A stretch of 64,000 nucleotides of DNA from Prevotellamassilia sp. (GTDB lineage: Bacteria; Bacteroidota; Bacteroidia; Bacteroidales; Bacteroidaceae), in NCBI GenBank assembly GCA_009775705.1, contig VSQE01000003.1, positions 11,755 to 75,754 of the forward strand, in the 5' to 3' direction. The notes under the pieces were generated by a model. It searched no databases. It saw only the letters and a program-made list of their open reading frames with translations, and had not been told where the DNA came from. This document shows positions 17,427 to 25,111 of this stretch, in pieces; the stretch's first letter is position 1, and each line of letters starts with the position of its first letter. A program made the translations under genes and the position numbers.

Positions 17427-17462
17427 GAGTTGCTCAACTCGCCGCGCTGAGTTGCTCAACTC
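17427..17462. repeat. tandem 14-bp palindromes inside the fimbrial operon
   Basis: GAGTTGCTCAACTC occurs at 17427-17440 and again at 17449-17462, each a 6-bp stem with a 2-nt loop. A partial copy (GCAACTCACGG) follows at 17478 and a GAGTTAAG variant precedes. They lie in the 259-nt gap between the two fimbrillin genes and would form small RNA hairpins there. Confidence 0.7.
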
Positions 17463-17515
17463 ACGGAAGTGGGTCGCGCAACTCACGGAAACGGATTGGC
17501 TGGTACGGTAAGCGT

Positions 17516-18610
17516 TTAGTTCTTTTTATCAGTCAAATTAAGGTCATCACCCGGCGTAGTATCTTTCCACTTATCTACGGTTACATCAAACTTGATAGGC
17601 TTGGCGTTCGGGTCGGTGTTGATGTCTTCCATCTTCAGCTCTGCCGTGTAGTTGTAGTAGTACCCGGCTGTCCATGTGTTCTTCTGCAAGCTGGTTTCGC
17701 TGTTGCTCGGATTGTAGCTCAATGTGGCACTGAAATCCTGCTGTCCTATCGTTTCTTGGGCAGCGTTCTTTACCACTGCGGTGAATTGGACGCTCAACGT
17801 GCCGCAGGTCTGCGGAATAACGAACAGCGGTGCGCATGTCTGGCTGAAGTATCCCTGTTCGTTGGCAGCGTCGGCAGTCACGTCGGTGATGTTGTCGAAA
17901 GTGTATGTGCCCGTAGTGTTTGAGAGCTGGTCAGTACTCCACGTGATTGTGCCTTCGTTGGCCTTGTGGTACGTTCCCGTGGACTTGGTCGTTGCGCTCT
18001 CTATCCGTAGGTTGTTCACAGCCACGGTGTAGGTGTTGGCCATCTTGGTCTTGAACGTGAAGGTCAGCTTGGACAGCATGTGCCGGAACGTCATGCTTAC
18101 TTTCGGGGCTTCGCCCGACGCTGTGCCGTCCCATGTGTAGTTGGACTCGTTGCCCATTGCGGCTACGAGGTCGTTCTTCCCGTCCGTGCTGTACGCCGTG
18201 AAAGTCAGCAGGCCGGAGGTCGATCCTCCGCTCTGCGAGCCCGCATCGTAGCTGACAATCGACTTGTTAAGCTGGCTTTCCCCGTTGGCATAGCCCGCAA
18301 AGCGGAATTCCTTGTTTTTTTCCCAGTAGTAGGTGTTTATGGGTAGCCATTCGTTGTCGCCTGCTTTGCTCACCTGCACGTTGGTAAAGGCGTCTGCCCA
18401 GTTCTGGTCGCCTGTGCCTTTGTTCTGTGCGAATACCCAGAACTTCTGGAAATTTTGTGATGTGACATCACCGGAACGGGTGGTCTTGTCCACAAAAGTT
18501 GTAAACTCGATGGGCTGGTTGGCGTATTCGGCCACGTCCATCACTTCCTGATTGCTACAGCCGGAGAACACCGCTGCGGCGACTCCCAGCAAAAATAAAC
18601 TCTTTTTCAT
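17516..18610 (-). CDS. fimbrillin-family protein, probable major subunit
   Basis: A 364-residue lipoprotein (lipobox AAVFSGC, C18) with the fimbrillin layout: PIEFTTFVDKTTRSG (trimming site after TTR), FWVFAQNKG, YYWEKNKEFRFAGYANG, MTFRHMLSKLTFTFKT and a final FDVTVDKWKD strand. Its position as first fimbrillin, directly before a hairpin-rich spacer, fits the most abundant shaft protein. It follows the DUF5119 gene by 85 nt. Confidence 0.85.
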   Translation of the reverse strand: MKKSLFLLGVAAAVFSGCSNQEVMDVAEYANQPIEFTTFVDKTTRSGDVTSQNFQKFWVFAQNKGTGDQNWADAFTNVQVSKAGDNEWLPINTYYWEKNKEFRFAGYANGESQLNKSIVSYDAGSQSGGSTSGLLTFTAYSTDGKNDLVAAMGNESNYTWDGTASGEAPKVSMTFRHMLSKLTFTFKTKMANTYTVAVNNLRIESATTKSTGTYHKANEGTITWSTDQLSNTTGTYTFDNITDVTADAANEQGYFSQTCAPLFVIPQTCGTLSVQFTAVVKNAAQETIGQQDFSATLSYNPSNSETSLQKNTWTAGYYYNYTAELKMEDINTDPNAKPIKFDVTVDKWKDTTPGDDLNLTDKKN

Positions 18611-18695
18611 GATGCAAAAGCTTAAATTAAAAATACATTATTGTTTGGTTAATCATTTAGTTATCAATACATCTGTTTTATACAGGTCACCCTTC

Positions 18696-19721
18696 TTACA
18701 ATGGCAGGGGGATGTCGATGTAATCGCCCCATCCCTCCACGTCGATGTCGAAACCGCTGTCGGAGCCTGCCGCACCTTCCTCGTCGGTGATGACAAGGCC
18801 GTCGGAGACGATAATCACGCCGCCACGGGGCTGGGCCTTCACTTGGTCCGTCACATCGAACTCGAAGGTCTTCATCGCGCCGTTGTGCAGACGCACTTCG
18901 AGATTGAGGTGGTAGGAGCGTTCCGTGGTGCGGGTGCCGTCGCCGTAGTGGTCGCCGGGGTAGTCGGGAATGCCGAAGGATTTCACTGTGGCCTCCGGAC
19001 CGTAGTCACGCAGGGTACAGTCGAACATCACGGTAGCCGCTTCCGGTCCGGTGTGTCCGTCGTTCAGATAGACGCTCTCGGCCATGCCTGCCAATGCTCC
19101 GCGTGCGAGGGCCACGTACTGAAACCCCTGTTGGAACTCGTAGCGCACGAGGTAGGTATAGGTGAGCGGCTGCAAACGCACGGGCAGACCGACAGTCTCC
19201 TGCGTGGGCAGGGCCTCGTAGCTGCCTATGTATGCGCCGTAAAGCATGTCGGGCTGGTTCACGGTACGTTCCCCCGCGTGCAGGGCTTCGAAAGCCCCCC
19301 GCGTCAGGCTACGGGTGGTGGCACTTGCGGAAGCCAGTGCGGCGATGTCGTTGAAGACGATGTATTCCGTGTCATTGTTGTAGAACAACAGGTCGTGCGT
19401 ACCTTCGTTCATATAAAGACGGCCTCCTTCGGGCGACAGGTTGCCCTCGTTCTCGGCGGTGCCGCCGGTATAGATGCGTGCACGGATGCCGGTGGGCACG
19501 TCGGGGCGAAGGTCGTCATAGCGTTGGGGCCATGCAGGGTTCCACACGGACTGCCAGTCGGTCTGGTAGCTGCGTTCCCATTCCTGCTCCCACGTGGCGG
19601 TGAGGTTTACCTGAACGGAGAAAGCATGGTCGGGGTGGTCGTAACAGAGATCCTTTCGGCAACCGCCCAACAACAGAAGCGTGGCGGCGTATAATGCCAT
19701 ATATAGCGGTGTGCGTCTCAT
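18696..19721 (-). CDS. DUF5119-type lipoprotein of the fimbrial operon
   Basis: A 341-residue lipoprotein (lipobox LLGGC, then RKDLCYDHPDH). The CYDHPDH motif and the later NDTEYIVFND and RYEFQQGFQYV segments are those I associate with DUF5119 proteins, which are consistently found between DUF3575 and fimbrillin genes in Bacteroides fimbrial loci. Structure suggests a FimB-like anchor. It overlaps the upstream gene by 4 nt (translational coupling). Confidence 0.8.
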   Translation of the reverse strand: MRRTPLYMALYAATLLLLGGCRKDLCYDHPDHAFSVQVNLTATWEQEWERSYQTDWQSVWNPAWPQRYDDLRPDVPTGIRARIYTGGTAENEGNLSPEGGRLYMNEGTHDLLFYNNDTEYIVFNDIAALASASATTRSLTRGAFEALHAGERTVNQPDMLYGAYIGSYEALPTQETVGLPVRLQPLTYTYLVRYEFQQGFQYVALARGALAGMAESVYLNDGHTGPEAATVMFDCTLRDYGPEATVKSFGIPDYPGDHYGDGTRTTERSYHLNLEVRLHNGAMKTFEFDVTDQVKAQPRGGVIIVSDGLVITDEEGAAGSDSGFDIDVEGWGDYIDIPLPL

Positions 19722-20980
19722 CGTGCGCCTCCTTTCTTCTTATCCGTGTCCCACAAACGCCAAACGAGCGTCAGTTTCAACTTCAGCGGCCCGAAGTAGT
19801 CCAGCTTGCTGGTCTGCCGATAGACGTAATGTGTGCCGCCCAGATAAGGTATCGGGTCGTACACCTCATACTTGCTGTGCATGTACCCCACGCCGATACC
19901 GGCTTCTAAGGAGAGCCGCCGTCCGATGGGGAACATGTAGCCGTAGCTGACTCCGACCATTTCGGCTTCGCCCTGATAGCCCTCCTTGCCGTTTTCGAGG
20001 TCGTACCACGTGAAGCCTCCGAACACGCCGAGGTAGTGGCCGTGCCACGGGCTGCCTTGCTTTTGCCCGAACCACCAGCGTCCCTCCGGGCTGATTGTTG
20101 CCACTTGATAATACCTGTGCTTGCCGTCGTTCTTCCACCATGCCATCTCGCCTTCAAGGTTCACCGTCCAGCGGTCGGCGATGCGGTACTCTACTTCGAG
20201 CGAGGGCATCAGTATCGCATCGTAAAGCAGGTTGGTCTTGATGGCCAGTCGCTGCACCATCGCTCTCTGAGGTTGCACGGTCGCTTCCTGCCGCACCGTT
20301 GCTGGTTCGGAGGTCGTTTCCGCCACGCTATCGGGTTGCAGGACCGGTTCCGGTTCTTTCACTTCCGACTCTTTTTGGGGAATGACTTTTACAGGCGGTT
20401 CGGGTTTCCGGTAGCAGACCACCGAAAGGCTGGAGCGTAAATCTGGGAAGAAGTTCTCCAGCATGTAGGTGTACGGCATACCGCCGCGCAGGTCCATGAG
20501 CTGCTTTTTTCGTCCGTCCACTACGCGACCCGCCTTGTCGAACACCCATACCGGTGTATGGTCGAGGATGTGCAATACCTCTTTTTTATAGAGCATATCC
20601 GATGCGGCGACCATCCGGCGCAACATATCCCATGCGATGCCCTCGCCATGTATACAGACCAAGTTGTCGGGAATTTCGGCGTGGCGCACGAGATAGGTTT
20701 TCAGGGAATCGGCCCTGCGATCTGACAACACCTCGTTGAGATGGTTCACACCTTCGGGCGATGACCACGAACGTACCACAACGCTTTCAAGTCGGTTCGC
20801 CCCGTATTCTTCGCGTAGAATGCGGATAAAACGCTCCAATTCCGCGCGATTATCCCTGAAGAGCACGTCCACTTCTCTGTGGCCCTGCCGGTAATAGATA
20901 CGGACCGAGTCCAACTCTTGTGCATGAACATACCCGCCGCAGAACAAGAGAAATAATAACAGTATTCGTTTCATTGTCAT
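19718..20980 (-). CDS. DUF3575-type outer-membrane protein, first fimbrial gene
   Basis: A 420-residue protein with a Sec signal (ILLLFLLFCGGYVHAQ). The N-terminal ~150 residues resemble an OmpA-like fold (VDVLFRDNRAELERFIRIL, VVRSWSSPEG, LNEVLSDRRADSLKTYLV). A Pro/Glu linker around residues 195-235 leads to a C-terminal barrel of DUF3575 type (LAIKTNLLYDAILMPSLEVEYRIADRWTVNLEG, SLEAGIGVGYMHSKYEVYD). It probably anchors or exports fimbriae at the outer membrane. It is the first gene of the operon and lies next to an invertible promoter segment at 21109-21278. Confidence 0.85.
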   Translation of the reverse strand: MTMKRILLLFLLFCGGYVHAQELDSVRIYYRQGHREVDVLFRDNRAELERFIRILREEYGANRLESVVVRSWSSPEGVNHLNEVLSDRRADSLKTYLVRHAEIPDNLVCIHGEGIAWDMLRRMVAASDMLYKKEVLHILDHTPVWVFDKAGRVVDGRKKQLMDLRGGMPYTYMLENFFPDLRSSLSVVCYRKPEPPVKVIPQKESEVKEPEPVLQPDSVAETTSEPATVRQEATVQPQRAMVQRLAIKTNLLYDAILMPSLEVEYRIADRWTVNLEGEMAWWKNDGKHRYYQVATISPEGRWWFGQKQGSPWHGHYLGVFGGFTWYDLENGKEGYQGEAEMVGVSYGYMFPIGRRLSLEAGIGVGYMHSKYEVYDPIPYLGGTHYVYRQTSKLDYFGPLKLKLTLVWRLWDTDKKKGGAR

Positions 20981-21060
20981 AGTCTATGCCTATTTATATA
21001 TCAGCTATTTATTCAATTCTCTCGTGCCATGCCTTTTCATTTAAAGGCAAAAAAACACCA

Positions 21061-21115
21061 AACCAACAAATAATCAGCCTGATAACTGTCTGTTATGCCG
21101 ATTTATTTGTTGGTT
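21061..21115. repeat. hairpin overlapping the left inversion site
   Basis: AACCAACAAATAA (21061-21073) is the exact reverse complement of TTATTTGTTGGTT (21103-21115). The right arm overlaps the left inverted repeat of the invertible segment, so the leader of the fimbrial mRNA would contain this stem. Confidence 0.7.
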
Positions 21116-21278
21116 AAATCGTTCATTAAAAAAGCTATCGAAAAAAGGTCGTATTATTCGGACACTCCGGGAAAATTCGCCCTACTCAAAGAGCTGAAAC
21201 GCAATTTTTTGCAGATTTTTGTTGTGGATAGCTCATGTTTTTGTAATTTTGTGGCTGAAAACGAACGATTTAACCAAC
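21109..21278. promoter_or_regulatory. invertible promoter segment (fimbrial phase switch)
   Basis: GTTGGTTAAATCGTTC at 21109-21124 and its exact reverse complement GAACGATTTAACCAAC at 21263-21278 bound a 138-bp AT-rich segment that holds a promoter. GATTTAACCAAC is repeated directly at 21279-21290, giving a possible second right-hand site. The segment lies between the first fimbrial gene and the 3' end of a serine invertase gene, the standard layout of Bacteroides phase switches. Confidence 0.8.
21218..21251 (+). promoter_or_regulatory. promoter inside the invertible segment, pointing right (OFF)
   Basis: TTTG at 21218-21221 and TAATTTTG at 21244-21251 match the Bacteroides -33 and -7 elements with a 22-bp spacing. 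In this assembly it reads rightward, away from the fimbrial operon and into the 3' end of the invertase gene. No perfect leftward TAnnTTTG box exists between 20981 and 21262. Confidence 0.65.
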
Positions 21279-21296
21279 GATTTAACCAACGTAAAA

Positions 21297-21956
21297 TCAT
21301 ACCGTCCGTTTTTGTGACATTCCTTTTCGTCTTATCTCTTTTTCTTTCATGGCTTTATCTATTTCTTTATAGCGGCTGCGGAATTTCAGAAATGTATCTC
21401 GCGAGATGTTGAAACGCCTACATATATCGGCAATCGTGCAGTCCCGTTTCAACATGCCGACGACGACTTTCCGGTTTTCGATCAGCACATTCATTTTCGT
21501 GTAGCTGCCTTTTTTTCGTCCGAGGACGACACCCTCGGCTTTCCGCAGGGCGAGCGCCTCTTTGGTGCGCATCGAAATTAGATTGCGTTCAATCTCCGCT
21601 ACCAAGCCGAAAGCGAAGCAGAGCACCTTGCTGTTGATGGAGTTGTCAAACGAATACCCCTCCTTGGTCGTGTAAAGGTTGATTCCTTTCTCCAGACATT
21701 TGCCCATGATGGCCATGAGGTCCGTTAGCGTGCGGCTTAGACGCGATATTTCTGTGACAATCAGCGTGTCGCCATGCTTCATGCGCCGTATCAGCCCTCC
21801 TAATTTGCGGTCGCACTCCTTCTTCTTGCCGCTGGCGACCTCCGTTACCCATTGGCTGACGGAAAGATTTCTACTGTCGGCGAAACGCCGGATCTCGTCT
21901 TGCTGGTTAGCCGGATTCTGTTTGCCCGTACTGACCCTTAAATAACCTATTATCAT
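21297..21956 (-). CDS. serine DNA invertase (Mpi-like)
   Basis: A 219-residue small serine recombinase that should flip the adjacent promoter segment. The catalytic domain is intact: MIIGYLRVSTGKQ (nucleophile S9), the DTLIVTEISRLSRTLTDLM segment with the active-site arginines, and the LVAEIERNLISMRTKEALA dimer helix. A C-terminal helix-turn-helix (TIADICRRFNISRDTFLKFR) follows. Size and sequence resemble the Mpi master invertase group of Bacteroides. Its stop codon is only 18 nt from the right inverted repeat. In the present orientation the invertible promoter would transcribe antisense into this gene. Upstream are a hairpin (21973-21994) and a leftward promoter box at 22149-22156. Confidence 0.9.
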   Translation of the reverse strand: MIIGYLRVSTGKQNPANQQDEIRRFADSRNLSVSQWVTEVASGKKKECDRKLGGLIRRMKHGDTLIVTEISRLSRTLTDLMAIMGKCLEKGINLYTTKEGYSFDNSINSKVLCFAFGLVAEIERNLISMRTKEALALRKAEGVVLGRKKGSYTKMNVLIENRKVVVGMLKRDCTIADICRRFNISRDTFLKFRSRYKEIDKAMKEKEIRRKGMSQKRTV

Positions 21957-21972
21957 AGTCCTTAATTATTTT

Positions 21973-21994
21973 ACGGGAGCGACATTGCTCCCGT
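21973..21994 (-). other. hairpin in the invertase leader
   Basis: Perfect 8-bp inverted repeat ACGGGAGC / GCTCCCGT with a 6-nt loop, ending 17 nt before the invertase start codon. It lacks a T-run, so it is more likely a translational or stability element than a terminator. Confidence 0.5.
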
Positions 21995-22121
21995 CCGGTA
22001 TAAATAAGGCATGATGGTTCGATATGAAAGGATTTTGTATATAATTGTAGGCGTAACATCTTATTTTACAATTATTTTATATCTTTCCGCTATACCCTTT
22101 TCCCTTTTCTTCCCGTTAACA

Positions 22122-22395
22122 TTCTCTCGTCGGTTGGATTTTTCCATGCAAAGGTACAGCAGTCGTCCGGCGTCAAGCACCGCCATGCTAACGGCTCGTG
22201 GATTTGCCCGGCAGCCTTCCCAAATCAGAGATGTCCTTTCAGTCCCCCGCCATGTCGTACCTGTCGGGTTGGGTATTCCGTGAAATCCCCGGTCGTTTGC
22301 TTGCCTTTCCGTCCTTTCCCTACTGTCTGACTTGCATGTAAAATCTCTCCCGGCAAGGAAAGCCGAAAAGCTTCCGAAGAGAGGGAAAAGAAAAA
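22122..22395 (+). repeat. direct repeat, copy A (~274 bp leader module)
   Basis: This stretch is nearly identical to 29148-29421: both contain TCCCATGCAAAGGTACAGC-like, GTCGTCCGGCGTCAAGCACC, GCCCGGCAGCCTTCC and TCTCTCCCGGCAAGGAAAGCC blocks and end in a GGGAAAAGAAAA tract. It is non-coding. It carries a leftward promoter box (22149-22156) and ends upstream of the 304-residue gene. Confidence 0.85.
22149..22156 (-). promoter_or_regulatory. leftward promoter box, probably for the invertase
   Basis: Minus strand TACCTTTG is a perfect TAnnTTTG element within repeat copy A. The next leftward gene is the invertase, about 190 nt away. Confidence 0.45.
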
Positions 22396-22615
22396 CGATG
22401 TTTAATTTAACTTTTATGTATTATGCGTACAAATGTTAGTCAAATTACGGACAGGAAAATTTGGGACGGATAGGAAGTGTCTCCGAATGCTATGCTTTAA
22501 GCAGAATTTGGACAAACTGTTTGGTTGAAAAGGAATTGCAGCTGTTGGTAGAACCTTATCGACAAGTTCAAAATAGCGGATAGAAGGATATATTAATTTT
22601 TAATCTTATCAAAAT
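22396..22615. other. short gene-free stretch with a 16-codon ORF
   Basis: Starts after repeat copy A. A short frame begins MRTNVSQITDRKIWDG and stops at TAG; it looks like the start of a lost gene. The remainder is the A/T-rich leader of the 304-residue gene. Confidence 0.3.
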
Positions 22616-23530
22616 ATGAGTATAATATGTACACGATGTGGCGGCACGCAGGTAGTATGCGAAGCCACGATAAACCCCAACACTAAAGTGATAACGGAAA
22701 TTTCCGACGATTCTTTGCAATTCGGCCGGTGCGAAACTTGTAAGGTACGAAGCGTCCTGACGGATGTAGAGAAGACAAAGGCCGCCATCAAGAGCGGATT
22801 TGCCGGATTTGTCGAGGCAAACGGCAGGAATCCCCATTATGCAAGCTGTCGGATAGTATGGAAGTACACCAACGATTCCGAAGACGTAAAAATCCGGCTG
22901 CTGGAAAGCGGTGAAAGTATTGGAAACGACATGTTCTTCTCCTGCAACAGCCTCCATGCCCTCGAATCTCTGGCGAAGTTCGGAAAAGAACCGTTCATCG
23001 TAACGGAATGTTACGGGTTCAAGACCTTTACAGAAGAGGAAATCTCCGATGAAAAAGCGTATGAATACGAGTTCGGAGACGAGAAAATCGTTGTTACAGG
23101 TAAAGAAGTACGTGCATTTTACTCGGAAGTATATAGGCTGACGGCACAGGACATCGAACAGTTTGCAGCCTATAATACGGCAAAACGCAAGTATTATCGG
23201 AAAAATGATTGTCAGCTTACCCCGGAGTTTGTCCGACGGCTGCTTGATGAAGAACATTTGATGAAAGCAGGTGAATCCGACAGTTTCACGATTCAGTTGT
23301 TCTTCCTGTGGTATGTGCGGATTCGGAGAGAACCTGAAAATCTTGCACCGTTCAAATACGCTTTGGAAGCCTGTTGCTTGGATAATGTACAGACTTTCAG
23401 TCGCCGATACATCACGCTCGAAAAAGCATTGCTTCATTGCCTGAACGGTTTCAATGAGAATGCGGTCATTCCGAACCGTTACCAATCCCTGCAAAACTAT
23501 TTTTGCAGACATACACATGGCAAACGCTAA
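22616..23530 (+). CDS. zinc-ribbon hypothetical protein (304 aa)
   Basis: A soluble protein whose N-terminus has two Cys pairs, C5/C8 (CTRC) and C39/C42 (CETC), forming a probable zinc ribbon. The rest is an alpha/beta region with no recognised catalytic motif (ALESLAKFGKEPFIVTECYGF, VTGKEVRAFYSEVYRLTAQDIEQFAAYNTAKRKYYRK). Proteins with such ribbons are common near PcfJ-like genes on Bacteroidales elements, but I know no function. It has its own terminator at 23559-23596. The antisense frame of 330 residues (22568-23560) is a shadow. Confidence 0.75.
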   Translation: MSIICTRCGGTQVVCEATINPNTKVITEISDDSLQFGRCETCKVRSVLTDVEKTKAAIKSGFAGFVEANGRNPHYASCRIVWKYTNDSEDVKIRLLESGESIGNDMFFSCNSLHALESLAKFGKEPFIVTECYGFKTFTEEEISDEKAYEYEFGDEKIVVTGKEVRAFYSEVYRLTAQDIEQFAAYNTAKRKYYRKNDCQLTPEFVRRLLDEEHLMKAGESDSFTIQLFFLWYVRIRREPENLAPFKYALEACCLDNVQTFSRRYITLEKALLHCLNGFNENAVIPNRYQSLQNYFCRHTHGKR

Positions 23531-23558
23531 TCCCCGGCAGAGGATTGTCTTGCAGTAC

Positions 23559-23596
23559 AAGTCTCCGATCCTGTAAAACAGGTTTCGGAGACTTTA
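23559..23596 (+). terminator. Rho-independent terminator
   Basis: Near-perfect inverted repeat AAGTCTCCGAtCCTGT / ACAGGtTTCGGAGACTT followed by TATT, 29 nt after the stop of the zinc-ribbon gene. Confidence 0.85.
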
Positions 23597-23734
23597 TTCT
23601 GCACGGTCATTTCTCCGGTTGTCTTTCTATGTCGGCAGCTTCCTTGTTTAAGCCGGTACTCTATTCCTTTTATATTCAGCCGAATTATTTTTTATTCTAT
23701 GATTTTTATTATAATTGTGTATACTTTAATGTTG

Positions 23735-25099
23735 CTATTCATTCAATTTTACCCACTTTCGCTGGTTAGTACCAGACTCCATGACAAGACATTTTCCGTT
23801 TTCTATCATGTAAATGTGGATATATTGGCAAGGGACAACCTCTTTTCCCTGCCGGTTGACAACACCGTTCCGGTACGTGTATTTGGCGACAGCTTTGACC
23901 GCTTCGGCATACTGGCCGCCACCCAAGTTGAAGCTTTCAATGCGGACATATCTGTCACAAGGAATAACCAACTTGGCTTCTTCTACGGTAGCACGTCCGG
24001 CAAAACCATCCTTTCCGCTTCCTTTGATATAAAGTTTCAGCCAATCGTCATATACATACATTTCATCATAGATTGGTTCGAGCACAATATTTCCGTCCGG
24101 GTCTATCATGCCATATTTCCCATCAAGGGAAACTTTGAGCAGGTTGTCCCTATATTGCTCTATTTTGTTATAAACTTGGGATGTGACTTGCTTGCCTGTC
24201 CGGTTATCCACCAGATAACAAAGACCGTCTTTATAAAGCGCATACCTGTTTCCCGGCAGCGTTCTCGAATAGTCGTATATGGGCGGAATGACCTCTTTTC
24301 CGTTCGAGTCAATGTAGCCAACCTTGTCGTTGAGAATGACATGGGCAAGGTTTCCGTCTGTAAACGCACCTATTTTCTCGTATTTGCATGGTGTCAGTAC
24401 ATTGCCTTCAAAGTCCATCAGACCGTATCTGGAATTATACGAGATGCGGTAATAGGGAGTGTCGTCTTTTGTGCGCAGCACTATCAGGGGCTTGCCTTCT
24501 TTATCCTCTATGGTATAGTAACCGTATTGGCAGGGCAGAATCATTTGTTTCTGCGCATTGAGGAAACCCTCCCTGCCGGCTTGGTTAACAACGAATAGCC
24601 CGCTTTTCAGTTGTTCTATTTTATCGTATTCAAACGGCACGAGCACTTTACCCTCCGTATCGATGATGCCTGTCTTTCCGTTCTTTACCGCATAGGCTTC
24701 GTGTGAGGCAAACGGCGTGATACGTTCATAAATACAGGGAATGATTTCCCTGTTTTCCTTGGAGATGAAACCATACAGTTCCTCTTTTGCCACCAATGCC
24801 CTGCCTTGGAGGAAGTAAGCAGCCTGAGTATATTGTAGCGGGATGACGATTTCTCCTTTACGGTCTATGTACCCAAAGTACCTGCCCACTTGCACTACTG
24901 CCAAATCTTCGGAAAATTCTTCGGCATAATCGTATTTGCCTTCTATCCATTCCTTGCCTTTTTCATCGACATAGCCGAATTTCCCGTTTTCGCAACGGTG
25001 CGGTATAAGGGTAGATGGTGGTTGACTGTTACATGACATTATGAGCATAAGCGGAACAGCCAAGAATAAATGTTTGAGCATACTTCTGATCGTTTTCAT
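23735..25099 (-). CDS. WG-repeat lipoprotein
   Basis: A 454-residue lipoprotein (LFLAVPLMLIMSC, lipobox C23) made largely of WG (KWG) repeats: units such as GKFGYVDEKGKEWI, RYFGYIDRKGEIVIPLQY, GKTGIIDTEGKVLVPFEYDKI, DKVGYIDSNGKEVIPPIYDY and GKYGMIDPDGNIVLEPIYDE. WG-repeat proteins form beta-rich scaffolds; their partners are unknown. It is the last gene of the leftward envelope operon that begins with a structured leader at 27845-28052. Confidence 0.85.
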   Translation of the reverse strand: MKTIRSMLKHLFLAVPLMLIMSCNSQPPSTLIPHRCENGKFGYVDEKGKEWIEGKYDYAEEFSEDLAVVQVGRYFGYIDRKGEIVIPLQYTQAAYFLQGRALVAKEELYGFISKENREIIPCIYERITPFASHEAYAVKNGKTGIIDTEGKVLVPFEYDKIEQLKSGLFVVNQAGREGFLNAQKQMILPCQYGYYTIEDKEGKPLIVLRTKDDTPYYRISYNSRYGLMDFEGNVLTPCKYEKIGAFTDGNLAHVILNDKVGYIDSNGKEVIPPIYDYSRTLPGNRYALYKDGLCYLVDNRTGKQVTSQVYNKIEQYRDNLLKVSLDGKYGMIDPDGNIVLEPIYDEMYVYDDWLKLYIKGSGKDGFAGRATVEEAKLVIPCDRYVRIESFNLGGGQYAEAVKAVAKYTYRNGVVNRQGKEVVPCQYIHIYMIENGKCLVMESGTNQRKWVKLNE

Positions 25100-25111
25100 A
25101 ATGGACGATGT

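Noticed and set aside
18552..19694. 380-residue plus-strand frame
   Set aside because: Antisense to the DUF5119-type gene, whose lipobox and family motifs are clear.
22568..23560. 330-residue minus-strand frame opposite the zinc-ribbon gene
   Set aside because: It mirrors the real gene exactly and has no motif. The plus frame has a zinc ribbon and a terminator.
23699..24598. 299-residue plus-strand frame
   Set aside because: Antisense to the WG-repeat gene; the repeat pattern is on the minus strand.
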